Assembly: GCA_030068075.1 (NCBI GenBank)
Contig: CM057835.1
Location: 70,881,895 to 70,945,894, forward strand
Direction of reading: 5' to 3'
DNA: 64,000 nt
Source: Paguma larvata
Taxonomy: Eukaryota; Chordata; Mammalia; Carnivora; Viverridae
Shown here: positions 45,865 to 56,735 of the stretch, piece by piece
Position numbering within the stretch: position 1 is the first letter of the stretch
Layout of the letters: every line of letters begins with the position of its first letter
Position numbers and translations under genes: made by a program
The notes under the pieces: model-generated
The model's input: only the letters and a program-made list of their open reading frames with translations
What the model was told of the DNA's origin: nothing
The model's database searches: none

Positions 45865-46732
45865 CTCCTGCCCTGGCTTGATGCTCACTCTCTCCACCCT
45901 CTGAGCAGCTGTAGGCCAGACCTTAAAGCCGGGTGTCCTCTCTGGTCCTGGCCCTGAGGGTTGGGAGACTCCAGCAGATTCTTTGCCCTCTCAGGGCATC
46001 TGTTTGCTCTACTGAGAAACAGCACGGGGGTGGAGAGGGAGGAGACCTGTTTGGAGTCACAAAGACTGTGGCACCCTGTGGGTGCAGAGGTCTCCCTACT
46101 ACTGGCTGAACCTTAGCACGGCCTTTCCCCTCTTCAGGCTTAGCTCCTCACTCATTTCTGTCAGGAGTAACTTGAAGAGTCAAGACACTAAAAAGAAAGT
46201 GCACAGCTCCTAGCTGGCCCCTGATTCATGGCGGCCCTTCCACTTGTTAGTTTATGTGATCGCCCTGCACTGAGACCCGAGATCTTTATGCATCAAAGAG
46301 CCTCCTTGGTGGGGAGGAGGACTGGGCCTGCAGCTGAGCCCTCAGCACCACTGCCCACCCACCCTCCAGAAGAACTGGGGTTCGCACTCCCTGGTCCTTT
46401 GTAAGTTGACGTGCAAAGTTTTCACCAGAAGTTTGTAAAACGTTCACAATGCTCTTGCACACATACTGAGTGGAAGTGAATATCATGATTGGATGCCCAT
46501 TCTCTGTAACGTTTAGAAACTTTTCATCTTTCTTTCCTCTTCTTGAACTCTTTTTTCATTGCACATACCTTACTGAATTCGATCTGCTCATACATTTTTA
46601 TACCTGAAATACATACTGTTGTACATCTCTGTCCTAAAAATATGCACTAAATTTTTACCTTCTAAAATTTAGTTTCATAGCCTGTGATCTTGAGTATTAA
46701 ATAGTTTTCTTCCAGTTGGCATCATAATTATT
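45865..46732. other. Type-2 3' flank, then unassigned sequence to the L1 insertion
   Basis: 45,865-46,030 resembles the flanks after the type-2 relics at 1,099 and 36,227 (TGATGCTCACTCTCTCC; CTGGTCCTGGCCC). Beyond that I see no gene or known repeat, only AT-rich sequence near 46,500-46,730. Confidence 0.55.
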
Positions 46733-46745
46733 CATAGCAATATTT
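46733..46745 (+). repeat. Target-site duplication, left copy, of full-length L1-B
   Basis: CATAGCAATATTT, repeated exactly at 53,427-53,439 on the other side of the L1. Confidence 0.92.
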
Positions 46746-46923
46746 TTTTTCATTTGGTACAATTTTATTTTTTTTTAATTTTATAATAGTTTATTTTCAA
46801 ATTGGTTTACATATAACACCCAGTGTTCATCCCAACATGTGCCCTTTTTAATGCCCATCACCCCCTCTCCCCCCTCCCTCATCCCCCTTACCCTCAGTTT
46901 TTTTCTTAGTCTTTGAGAGTCTC

Positions 46924-49900
46924 TTATGTTTTATCTCCCTCCCTCTCTGTGTCTTTTTTTCCTTTCCCCTCTTCCCCTCCCCCTGGTTTTTGCTTAGTCT
47001 CACAAAGTCCACCTATTCGTGGAAACATATGGTATCTGTCTTTTTCTGACTGACTTATTTCACTTAACATAATACCCTCCAGTTCCATCCATCTGGCTAC
47101 ACATGGCCAGATTTCATTTTTTCTCATTGCCACGTAGTAGCCCATTGTATATAAGTACCATAACTTCTTTATCCATTCGTCAGTTGATGGGCACTTGGTC
47201 TCTTTCCATGATTTGGCAATTGTCGAAAGTGCTGCTATGAACATTGGGGTACACGTGCTCCTATGCATCAGCATTCCTGTGTCTCTTGGGTAGATTCCTA
47301 GCAGGGCTATTGCTGGATCATAGGGTAGCTCTATTTTCATTTTTTTGAGGAACCTCCACACCGTTTTCCAGAGTGGCTGCACCAGTTTGCATTCCCACCA
47401 ACAGTGTAGGAGGGTGCCTACTTCTCCACATCCTCGCCAGCATCTAGAGTTTCCTGATTTGTTCATTTTAGCCACTCTGACTGGTGTGAGGTGGTATCGC
47501 AGTGTGGTTTTGATTTGTATTTCCCTGATGATGAGTGACATTGAGCATCGTTTCATGTGTCTGTTGGCCATCTGAATGTCCTCTTTGGAGAAGTGTCTAT
47601 TCATATCTTCCGCCCATTGTTTGTTTTTCGGGTTTGGAGTTTGGTAAGTTCTTTATAAATTTTAGATATTAGTCCTTTATCCGATATGTCATTTGCGATG
47701 ATCTTTTCCCATTCCGTTGGTTGCCTATTCGTTTTGTTGGTTGTTTCTTTTGCTGTGCAGAAGCTTTTTATCTTGATGAGGTCCCAATAGTTCATCTTTG
47801 CTTTTAATTCTCTTGCCTTTGGAGACGTTTCGAGTAAGAAATTGGTGCGTCTTAGGTCAAAGAGGCTTTTTCCCGTTTTCTCCTCTAGGATTTTGATGGT
47901 TTCCTGTCTCACATTCAGATCTTTTATCCATTTAGAATTTATTTTTGTGAGTGGTGTAAGAAAGTGGTCTAGTTTCATTCTTTTGCATGTTGCTGTCCAA
48001 TTCTCCCAGCACCATTTGTTAAAGAGGCTGTCTTTTTTCCATTGGATACATTTTCCCGCTTTGTCAAAGATTAGTTGGCCATATACTTGCGGGTCCATTT
48101 CTGAGTTTTCTATTCTATTCCATTGGTCTATGTGTCTGTTTTTGTGCCAATACCATACAGTCTTGATGACCACCGCTTTGTAGTAGAGGTTAAAGTCTGG
48201 GATTGTGATGCCTCCCGCCTTGGTTTTATTCTTCAGTATTATTTTGGCTCTTTGAGGTCTTTTGTGGTTCCATACAAATTTTAGGATTGTTTGCTCTAGC
48301 TTTGAGAAGAATGCTGGTGCAATTTTGATTGGGATTGCATTGAATGTGTAGATTGCTTTGGGTAGTATTGCCATTTTGACGATATTAATTCTTCCAATCC
48401 ATGAGCATGGGATGTTTTTCCATTTCCTTGTGTCTTCCTCAATTTCCTTCATAAGTTTTTTATAGTTTTCAGTGTAGAGGTCTTTCACCTCTTTGGTTAG
48501 GTTTATTCCTAAGTATTTTATGGTTTTTGGTGCAATTGTGAAAGGGATTAGCTTCTTTATTTCTCTTTCTGCTGCTTCATTGTTGGTGTATAGAAATGCC
48601 ACCGATTTCTGTACATTGATTTTGTATCCTGCAACTTTGCTGAAATCATGAATCAGTTCTAGTAGGCTTTTGGTGGATTTCGTCGGGTTTTCCATGTAAA
48701 GTATCATGTCATCTGCAAAAAGTGAAAGTTTGACTTCCTCCTTGCCAATCTTGATGCCTTTTATTTTGTTTTGTTGTCTGATTGCTGATGCTAAGACTTC
48801 CAGCACTATGTTAAATAGCAGTGGCGAGAGCGGACACCCCTGTCGTGTTCCTGATCTCAGGGGGAAGGCGTTCAATTTTTCCCCATTGAGGATGATATTG
48901 GCTGTGGGCTTTTCATATATGGCTTTTATGAGGTTTAAGTATGTTCCTTCTATCCCGACTTCTCGAGAGTTTTTATTAAGAAAGGATGCTGTATTTTGCC
49001 AAATGCTTTTTCTGCATCTATTGACAGGATCATATGGTTCTTATCTTTTCTTTTGTTGATGTGATGTATCACGTCGATTGATTTGCGAATATTGAACCAG
49101 CCCTGCAACCCAGGGATGAATCCTACTTGATCATGGTGGATAATTCTCTTTATATGCTGTTGGATTCGATTTGCTAGTATCTTGTTGAGAATTTTTGCAT
49201 CCGTATTCATCAGGGATATTGGCCTGTAATTTTCTTTCTTTGCTGGGTCTCTATCTGGTTTGGGAATCAAAGTGATGCTGGCTTCATAGAATGAGTCCGG
49301 GAGTTTTCCTTCCGTTTCAATTTTTTGGAACAGCTTGAGGAGGATAGGAATTAACTCTGTTTTAAATGTCTGGTAAAATTCCGCAGGAAAGCCATCTGGT
49401 CCAGGGCTTTTATTTGCTGGGAGGTTTTTAATAACTGGTTCTATTTCTTCACTAGTTATGGGTCTGTTCAAATTTTCTATTTCTTCCCGTTTGAGTTTTG
49501 GTAGCGTGTGGCTATTTAGGAAGCTGTCCATTTCTTCCAGATTGCCAAGTTTGGTGGCATATAATTTTTCATAGTATTCTCTGATGATTGCTTGTATCTC
49601 TGAGGGATTGGTTGTAATTTCTCCCTTTTCATTCACGATTTTATCTATTTGAGTTCTCTCTCTTTTCTTTTTGAGGAGCCTGGCTAGAGGTTTGTCTATT
49701 TTGTTTATTTTTTCAAAGAACCAGCTTTTGGTTTCATTGATCTGTTCCACTACCTTTTCTGTCTCCATATGGTTAATTTGTGCTCTGATCTTTGTTATTT
49801 CTCTCTTTCTGCTGGGCTTGGGTTGTTTTAGTTGATCTGCTTCTAGTTCTTTTAGGCGTGCTGTTAGAATTTGTGTTATTGATTTTTCTTGTTTCTTGAG

Positions 49901-50884
49901 ATGGGCCTGGATTGCAATATATTTCCCTCTCAAGACTGCCTTTGCTGCATCCCAGAGCGTTTGGATTGTTGTATTATCATTTTCATTTGTTTCCATGTAT
50001 TTTTTAATTTCTTCTCTGATTGCTTGGTTGACCCACTCATCTTTTAGTAGGTTATTTCTTAGCCGCCATGTTCTTGGATATTTTCCAGGCTTTCTCCTGT
50101 GGTTGATTTCAAGTTTCAAAGCATTGTGGTCTGACAGTGTACACGGTATGATCTCAATTCTTTTATATTTATTCAGAGCTTCCTTGTGCCCCAGAATGTG
50201 GTCTATCTTGGAAAATGTACCGTGTGCTGATGAGAAGAACGTAAATTCCTTTGCCTCTGGATGAAGGACCCTAAAGATGTCTGTGAGGCCCATCTGTCCT
50301 AATGTGTCATTTAGGGCTATTGTTTCTGTGGAGATTTTCTGTTTTGTGGATCTATCCAATGCTGAGAGTGGAGCGCTGAGATCCCCTACTATTAGGACAT
50401 TTTTATCGATGAGGTTGCTAATGTTTGTAATTAGTTGTTTTACAAATTTGGGTGCCCCCGAATTCGGTGCGTAGATATTTACAATTGTTAGCTCTTCCTG
50501 CTGGATGGTCCCTGAGACTATTATATAATGTCCTTCTTCATCTCTTATTACATCGTTCATTTTAAAGTCTAATTTGTGTGATATAAGTGTGGCTACTCCG
50601 GCTTTCTTCTGACTTCCAGTAGCATGGTAGATGGTTCTCCATCCCCTCACTTTCAATCTGAAGGTATCTTCAGGTTTAAGATGAGTTTCTTGAAGACAGC
50701 AAATAGATGGGTCTTGTTTTTTAATCCATTCTGTTATCCTGTGTCTTTTGATTGGTGCATTTAGTCCATTTACATTCAGTGTTAATATTGAAAAATATGG
50801 GCTTACAGTCACTGTATTATCTTTAAGTTTCATGTTTGTAAGGCTGACCCTGGCAGTTTGTGTTCTTTGCAACTTTGTCTTCAT
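46924..50884 (-). pseudogene. L1-B ORF2 (endonuclease, reverse transcriptase), two frameshifts
   Basis: Starts [14 protein letters not shown] at 50,884. The endonuclease domain is intact to the eye ([29 protein letters not shown]), followed by the start of the RT domain ([22 protein letters not shown]). The first open part runs 644 codons and ends near 48,950, where one A is missing in GAGAAGTCGGG (L1-A has GAGAAAGTCGGG). The next part contains FADDM and runs to 47,601, where 13 bases are missing in comparison with L1-A (7,592 region). The last part (47,604-46,924) holds the Cys-rich C-terminus. Non-functional as it stands. Confidence 0.93.
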
Positions 50885-51773
50885 AGAATGCCCCTCAGGA
50901 TCTCTTGCAGTGCTGGCTTATTTGTGATAAATTCTTTCAGTTTTTGTTTGTTGGGAAAAAACCTTGATCTCTCCTTCTATTCTGAATGACAGGCTAGCCG
51001 GATACAGATTTCTTGGTTGCATGTCCTTCTTGCTCATCACATTGAAGATATCCTGCCATTCCTTTCTGGCTTGCCAAGTTTCTGTAGATAAGTCTGCTAC
51101 TACCCTTATATGTCTCCCTTTGTATGTTAGGGTTCTTTTGTCCCTAGCTGCTTTCAGGATTCTCTCCCTATCTTTGTATTTTGCCAGCTTCACTATGATG
51201 TGCCGTGCAGAAGGTCTATTCAAGTTACGTGAGGGGAGTTCTCTGTGCTTCTTGGATTTCCATGTCCGTTTCCTTCCTCATGTTGAGGAAGTTCTCAGCA
51301 ATGATTTGTTCAACAACCCCTTCGACTCCTTTCTCTCTCTCTTCTTCCTCTGGAACTCCTATGATACGGATATTGTTTCTTTTGAGTGCATCGCTCAGCT
51401 CTCGAATTCTCCTTTCCTGTTCCTGGATCAGCTTCTCTCTCTTTTTATCTGCTTCCTCTTTTTCAATGATTTTGTCTTCTAATGCACTAACTCTTTCCTC
51501 TACCTCTTCAATCCGTGCTGTGGCTGCTTCCAGTTTCCCCTGTATTTCTTCCAATGTCTTCTTTAATTCTTCCTGACCGTTTTTAAGGTCCTGGAACTCT
51601 GCCGCGCGGGAGCCCTTGCATTCATCTAAGCTTTTTTCAAGGCCAGCAATTAGTTTTATGATTATCATTCTATATTCATGTTCTGTTATGTTGCTTATAT
51701 CTGTTTTCATTAATTCTTGAGCTGTCACTGCTTCTTGTAGATTCTTTTGAGGAGAATTCTTCCGTCTCGTCAT
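50881..51773 (-). pseudogene. L1-B ORF1 (RNA-binding protein), two small indels
   Basis: Starts MTRRKNSPQKNLQ at 51,773. A long coiled-coil-like heptad region follows (EELKKTLEEIQGKLEAA, IEEVEERVSALEDKI). A 2-base loss near 51,226 (CCTCACGTAAC; L1-A has CCTCAGACGTAAC) shifts the frame before the C-terminal domain (RHIRVVADLSTETWQARK). An extra T near 50,957 shifts it again. The stop TGA overlaps the ORF2 ATG as ATGA (50,884-50,881). Confidence 0.92.
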
Positions 51774-53426
51774 TTTGGCTGGATGTGTTATGGGTTGTTT
51801 CTTGAAGTTGCCCTGGAAAGGAAAACTGACAGACACACAGAACACAGAAATACTCAAACGTACCGATAAATGGTCCCGACAAGCAGTTCACAACAGAAAA
51901 AAATAACAAGTGACTCTCTGAGGGCAATGTCCTGAAGTAACAGCTACACGTTAAGGACAGGGTATGTAGTGTGCTGGTGGCAGAGCATATATAGACAGAA
52001 TAATGACTGGTGCGGGGAGAAGAAGGAAATGGACTTTGCCCAGCTAGAGTGACTAAAGGGTTTAATCCAGACTGATAGAAATCAGAATAAGGACAGGTGT
52101 GAGGGAAAAGGAATAAAGATCGATGTCGTCTAGATGAACTTATACGGCCTGGTTATTCCAGAAAAAGGGCTAGGGAAGTAAAGAAGCGGTTGTAGGACAT
52201 GTCCTCAAAGAGTGGGTTAAAAAACAAAAACAAAAAACAAAAAAAAAAAACAAAAAAAAACAAAAAACAAAAAAACAAAACAAGAAAAAAAACAAAAAAA
52301 CAAAAAAACAAAAAACAAAATAATGATTAAGCCAGTCAGTACCCTGGATGACCAGCTCAGGGATGGGGATAGGTAGGAATGAGAAAGGGAGGGATAAATT
52401 TAAAAAGAGGAAATGACTGGCGTTACTCCAGGCAGCAATCTCCACTTGGATCAGTCGCTCCTGCTGATAGTTTGGGAGGGGCGTGGTTTAGTGTAGGAGA
52501 GTCGGGCCTCCACTGCTGCAGGGATGGCTTCTGGGGTGACTTCCTGGCTTGTGAGACAACAATGGCGTCTCTCCAGACCCGCGCCACCAGTCCTGGAGGC
52601 TTTATTCGCCCCTTTATTTCTGTTCTCTCTCCACCGCTAATGCCGGCCTAGTGTGGTTTACTGGACGGTGACCCGGCCTTGTCCCACAGGAGCCGCCGCC
52701 TGGGGCTGCCTGGGTCCCTGCGGCGTGCGTGCCCGGAGGCGCTGGGCGAGGGTGGCGCGGTGGCGCAGCCGTCTGCTACCCCCCAATTTGGCTGTAACTG
52801 TGCGGGGGTTAGAGGTGCTCCGCAGGAGCCGCCGCCTGGGTCCCCGCTGCCTGTGACGGCAGCGCGCACGCCCTGGAGGCGCTGGGCGAGGGTGGCGCGG
52901 TGAGGCGGCCGTCTGCCACCCCCGATTTCGTTATAATTGTGCTGGGGTTAGAGGTGCTCGGCTGGTGGCGCCGCCTGCGTCCCCGCTGCCAATCCCCCCG
53001 GCACGCGCGTCCAGGTGGCTCAGGACGGGGTTGGTGCGGTCCCAGCAGCGCGAGGGGATTGCTGCTGTTTGCTACGGAACTTCTCTTCAAAAGCCCTGCT
53101 TAGGGGCTGGATGGTATCGGTCTCACCCGCTCCGGCCCTCTCCTTCAGATGTTGTTCCATCGGCACTTTCCCAGCTATCTCCGAAGACTCTCACCCTCCC
53201 CTCAGCTCAACTTCCCGAGTTCGAGTTCGAGTTCGTTTTATCCAACCCAGATTAAACTCACGGTTTAGTTGGGCTGTGTCTGTTTTCGCCTATGTTTCTT
53301 GTCAGCTGTAGCACCTTTTCCCCCCGATTTTTGGAGTTGAGAGAGACAATGGTTTCAGTCGTCCCCCTTTAAAGGGCAAGCGAAATACTGGAGCCCCCTA
53401 CTCCTCCGCCATGTTGCCTTCTTCTC
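51774..53426 (-). promoter_or_regulatory. L1-B 5' UTR / promoter with CpG-rich tandem units
   Basis: The element's internal promoter. From 52,650 to about 53,060 the sequence is GC- and CpG-rich and repeats with a period near 140 bp: GCTGGGCGAGGGTGGCGCGG occurs at 52,741 and again at 52,881, and GAGCCGCCGCCTGGG-type text occurs three times. At 52,213-52,320 there is a CAAAA-rich tract on the + strand (T-rich on the L1 strand), matching the T-rich region of L1-D. Confidence 0.8.
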
Positions 53427-53439
53427 CATAGCAATATTT
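53427..53439 (+). repeat. Target-site duplication, right copy, of L1-B
   Basis: CATAGCAATATTT, identical to 46,733-46,745. Confidence 0.92.
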
Positions 53440-53776
53440 AATCAACACAAAATAAATATATTAAAATTTTCATAGATAATTATTGAATAGCATTGATTCA
53501 CGGATCCATTGATGAATATGATGTTCCACTAGAATGAATCGGGGTCCTGTATCAGTCTTGTCATGGCTTTTCTTTTTTCTTTTCTTTTTTTTTTTTGACA
53601 GAGAGAAAAGAGAAAAAGCACAAGTGCTCCAGTGCAGGAGGGCCAGAGGGAGAGAGAGAAAGAGAGAGAGAGAATGAATGAGTCTTAAGTAGGCTCCACA
53701 ATCAGCATGGAATCCAACATGGGGCTCTATCTCATGACTGTGAGATCATGAACTGACCCAAATCAAGAATCAGAAG

Positions 53777-53989
53777 CTTTGGGTGTTCATTCAGTTAAGC
53801 ATCTGACTTCATAGGTCGTGACCTCATGATTCATGAGTTTGAGCCCCACGTCCGGCTCTGTGGTGACAGCTCAGACCCTGGAGCCTACTTTGGATTCTGT
53901 GTCTCCCTCTCGCTGCCCTCCCCGTCTTGCACTCTGTCTCTCTCTCTCTCAAAAGTAAACAAACATTTAAAAAATTAAAAACAAAAAAG
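53777..53989 (+). mobile_element. Felid SINE, sense, nested (first insert)
   Basis: GGTGTTCATTCAGTTAAGCA, GACCTCATGATTCATGAG, TTTGAGCCCCACGTC, GGTGACAGCTCAGACC, CT tract and tail. The first bases of the head are diverged. Confidence 0.85.
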
Positions 53990-54034
53990 AAACTTTATAC
54001 TTTCAATGCTATGTTTAAGACTATGATCTACCTT

Positions 54035-54252
54035 GGGGCACCTGGGTGGCTCAGTCTGTTAAGCCTCCGACTTCAGCTCAGGTCATGATCTCGCAGTTCG
54101 TGAGTTCAAGCCCTGTGTCAGGCTCTGTGCTGACAGCTCAGAGCCTGCAGCCTGCTTCGGATCTGTGTATCCCTCTCTCTCTGCCCCTCCCCTGCTCATG
54201 CTCTGTCTTTCCCTCTCTCAAAAATAAATAAACACTTAAAAAATTAAAAAAA
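54035..54252 (+). mobile_element. Felid SINE, sense, nested (second insert)
   Basis: Well-preserved copy: GGGGCACCTGGGTGGCTCAG, GTTAAGCCTCCGACTTCAGC, CTCGCAGTTCGTGAGTTC, GTGCTGACAGCTCAGAGCC, CT tract, A-rich tail. About 45 bp of unassigned sequence separate it from the previous SINE. Confidence 0.92.
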
Positions 54253-54291
54253 AAGAATTAGAAGTGACTGACTGAACCACCCAGGCACCCC

Positions 54292-55065
54292 CTGGCTTTC
54301 ATTTTTGTATGAAACTCAAAGAAACTTTGGTCTCATAATTAGAAGTTTTGTAATACAATTTCACTCATAGATCTGAGCTCCTTCCTAGTTATGTGCCAAA
54401 AATCATTAGTGGTTGATTGTCAAAAATTATTGTTTTCAATGATTTATCAGCTGGCAGCTCTATTTCATATTCTTTAAATTTTGTTGAAAGCAAAGAATTG
54501 GAAACCACCAGACTTCAAGAAGATTTGAAACAGTAGACAGTTTGATGTATCACCGGACACTTCCTGGAATGAAAGGCTTATTGCCCCATCTGCTGGGAAA
54601 GGCACATGTGAACATCCCTGCCCTCATCTGTCAGCAACCTTATGAAGAGAGCCACCTGGAGCTGAGCCATGGTTCTGCCCTGGGGTCCTGGCCTCTGAAG
54701 GCCATTCAATGTGAGGGTCTGAAGGCCCAGCCTCTCAGCCCACCTGGGGAAGCTGGGAAAGACCATCCCAGTGGCAAAGCTCCCCCACAGCTGATTCCTC
54801 CCCTATAGCCCATCCTGCCTTTCCTGCTTCCCACCCATCCCTTGCACAACGGTTGGTCCCAATCAGTCTCCCTGTAAACCTCCTGCAGTCTGGCTCCAAC
54901 CCAGTATCAGCTTCCAGGGGAGAGGGGACCACCTGGGCAGAGGTGTCACCTAGCCATCTGCCATCCACTTTCCCAGTTTCTGGAATATGCACCAAGAAAC
55001 TTGACTGGAACTGACTAAGAGGCCCCTTGTGTGTCATATAGTTTAGAAGATTGGGGGGAAAATTA
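54292..55065. other. Unassigned single-copy-looking sequence
   Basis: I recognise no gene. A short + strand open frame (54,542-54,808) and a minus one (54,735-55,130) have no known domains. Parts of 54,540-54,960 could belong to an old repeat, but I cannot name the family. Confidence 0.4.
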
Positions 55066-55262
55066 CGGGTGCCTGGGTGGCTCAGTTTAACAGCCGACTT
55101 CAGCTCAGGTCTCATGGTTTGTGAGTTCAAGCTGTATCAAACTCTCTGCTGTCAGCGTGGAGCCCGCTTCAGAACTTCTGTCCTCCTCTCTCTCTCTGCT
55201 TCTCCCCTGCTTGTGCTCTCTCTTTCGCTTGAAAATAAATATTAAAAATAATTTAAAAAATA
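55066..55262 (+). mobile_element. Felid tRNA-Lys-derived SINE
   Basis: Sense copy: CGGGTGCCTGGGTGGCTCAG, GCCGACTTCAGCTCAGG, TTGTGAGTTCAAGC, CTGCTGTCAGCGTGGAGCCC, CT tract and A-rich tail. The region after GGCTCAG is slightly shortened. Confidence 0.9.
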
Positions 55263-56667
55263 AATGATTGGGGGAAATTAAAATATCTGTAAAAGTTGTG
55301 CATCTTTGCATCTTTATAATTTTTTTGAGAAACATGATTTCATCTTCTCACATGTTTTAAAGGATATTTTTTCCTCCAAAACTTGGGGCTCCAATTTGAA
55401 TCATTCGATCTAGGGAAGAGTCCCACTGTGTAATCTAATTGGCAAAGCTTCCGTTAGAAACTGTGTGGCTCTATTTGTCAACACAAGTAAATATCTGGAT
55501 GGGTATTTCAGGGAATATCGTAAAATCACTGAAAAGCAAAGGCTGTGTCTGGAGAGATGGTCAAACAATAACGTGATGCCGATTTTATGTGATTATCTAT
55601 TTTATAACAACTTTTTAAAAACAAGGTAAGTCGCTAGGCTATTTGCCATTATGGAACTGGCATATACAATGCAATAACTACTATGGTATGCCACGTGTAG
55701 TTATAAATAAATGTGAGGGTGTGTGGGCTTTTAGGAATAACGAAGTAAGAATTGACTATAAAGCACATCAGTATTGGTAGCCATCAGGATGGAGCGCTTT
55801 GTATGTAATTAAGGAGGCTGCACCGCCCTCTAAAGATGTGCCTTGTCAGGCCTCCCAGGGAGGATCTGCAGGAAGCTGTTCCTGGTGGAAGAGTTGAAGG
55901 AGCTGTGGCTGCTACAAAGCCACCACCTGCCACACAAGTCCTCATGAAGGGAGAGTACCCCTCCCAAGTATCAATCCAAGACTTTGGAAAGGGCCTGGAA
56001 AACTGGGCTCCACTATGTACTGGAGAGGCTGGAACCACAGGGCTCTGGCCACGCCCACTCCAGAACGCCACACCCCGACTTCCTCCACATTCCACCCCCC
56101 AAAAACTGTTTCGTGGAGTACTAGACACAGCCAGGACTAGTATGAGCAGAGTAAGCCACTTAAATGTAAATTTTACATGTAAAATTTAAAAGAGGACCCA
56201 AAAAGTCGTCATCAAAATAAATATTTAATGCAATATCTAAACTAACGCAGAAAAATCCCATGATGAATAAAACATCGAAACTGTAAGTCAGGTCAGGTTC
56301 CCAACCCCGCACTGGAGTGACTTGCCTCGCCCCAGGCCGTGGTTCCAAGGGTGAGGTGGGTGCTGCACCAGAGTCGGGCCTCTGAATCCTCCCACCTGTC
56401 CCCACCACTGGAGCCTTTCTCTGGCCTCCTGCCAGCGCCTTTCTGAGGTTTAGCCTCCTTCAACTGCTGGTCTCTGCTGCCCTCTATTGGACTGTCCTTT
56501 TGGGACTGCACTCCAGACGACTGGATTGGGAGAGTTTGGTGTTAAAGCACTGAAAGTTTCCCAAGCCCCACCCTTCAGTTCCAGGCTGCCCTCAACCTCA
56601 TGTGCAAAAAGGCCTGGTCCTCCCAAGTCTCTGACTGGTACTGTTAAGTCCCAGGACACAGCCTTTA
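55263..56667. other. Unassigned single-copy-looking sequence
   Basis: AT-rich to about 55,780, then GC-richer. No convincing gene: open frames at 55,836-56,189 (+) and 55,784-56,128 (-) overlap on opposite strands and show no known motif. It contains a perfect 22-bp palindrome at 56,167-56,188 (see findings). Confidence 0.4.
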
Positions 56668-56735
56668 CAACAAGTCGCTGTGTGTCTTGGGAAAGAAACT
56701 CTCCCTCCCTGTGCCTCAGTTTATCAAAGGAGCTA
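56668..56735 (+). repeat. MIR SINE fragment
   Basis: GCTGTGTGTCTTGGGAAAG and CCTCCCTGTGCCTCAGTTTA match the MIR core (ancient tRNA-derived mammalian SINE), sense. Confidence 0.65.

Larger units (their letters stand above)
46746..53426 (-). mobile_element. Full-length LINE-1 'L1-B', antisense, 6.7 kb, with 13-bp target duplication
   Basis: Reading on the minus strand: 5' end at 53,426 (GGAGAAGAAGGCAACATGGC), a 1.65-kb 5' UTR with CpG-rich tandem units, ORF1 (51,773-50,881), ORF2 (50,884-46,924), 3' UTR and tail. The tail region is unusual: between the main T run and the left target duplication lies TTTCATTTGGTACAATTTTA, so the tail is not pure poly-A. Only a few indels break the ORFs, so insertion was recent on an evolutionary scale. 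It is the largest single insertion in the window and separates the V array from non-V sequence. Confidence 0.95.
53570..54291 (-). mobile_element. Antisense SINE split by two later sense SINEs
   Basis: The tail and body of an antisense carnivore SINE occupy 53,570-53,776 (GGGGCTCTATCTCATGACTG, GAGATCATGAACTGACC). Its head complement continues at 54,265-54,291 (ACTGAACCACCCAGGCACCC). The insert between is flanked by AAGAATCAGAAG (53,765-53,776) and AAGAATTAGAAG (54,253-54,264), a target duplication with one change. Confidence 0.85.

Noticed and set aside
49896..50264. Open + strand frames across L1-B
   Set aside because: They are antisense shadows of the L1 ORF2.
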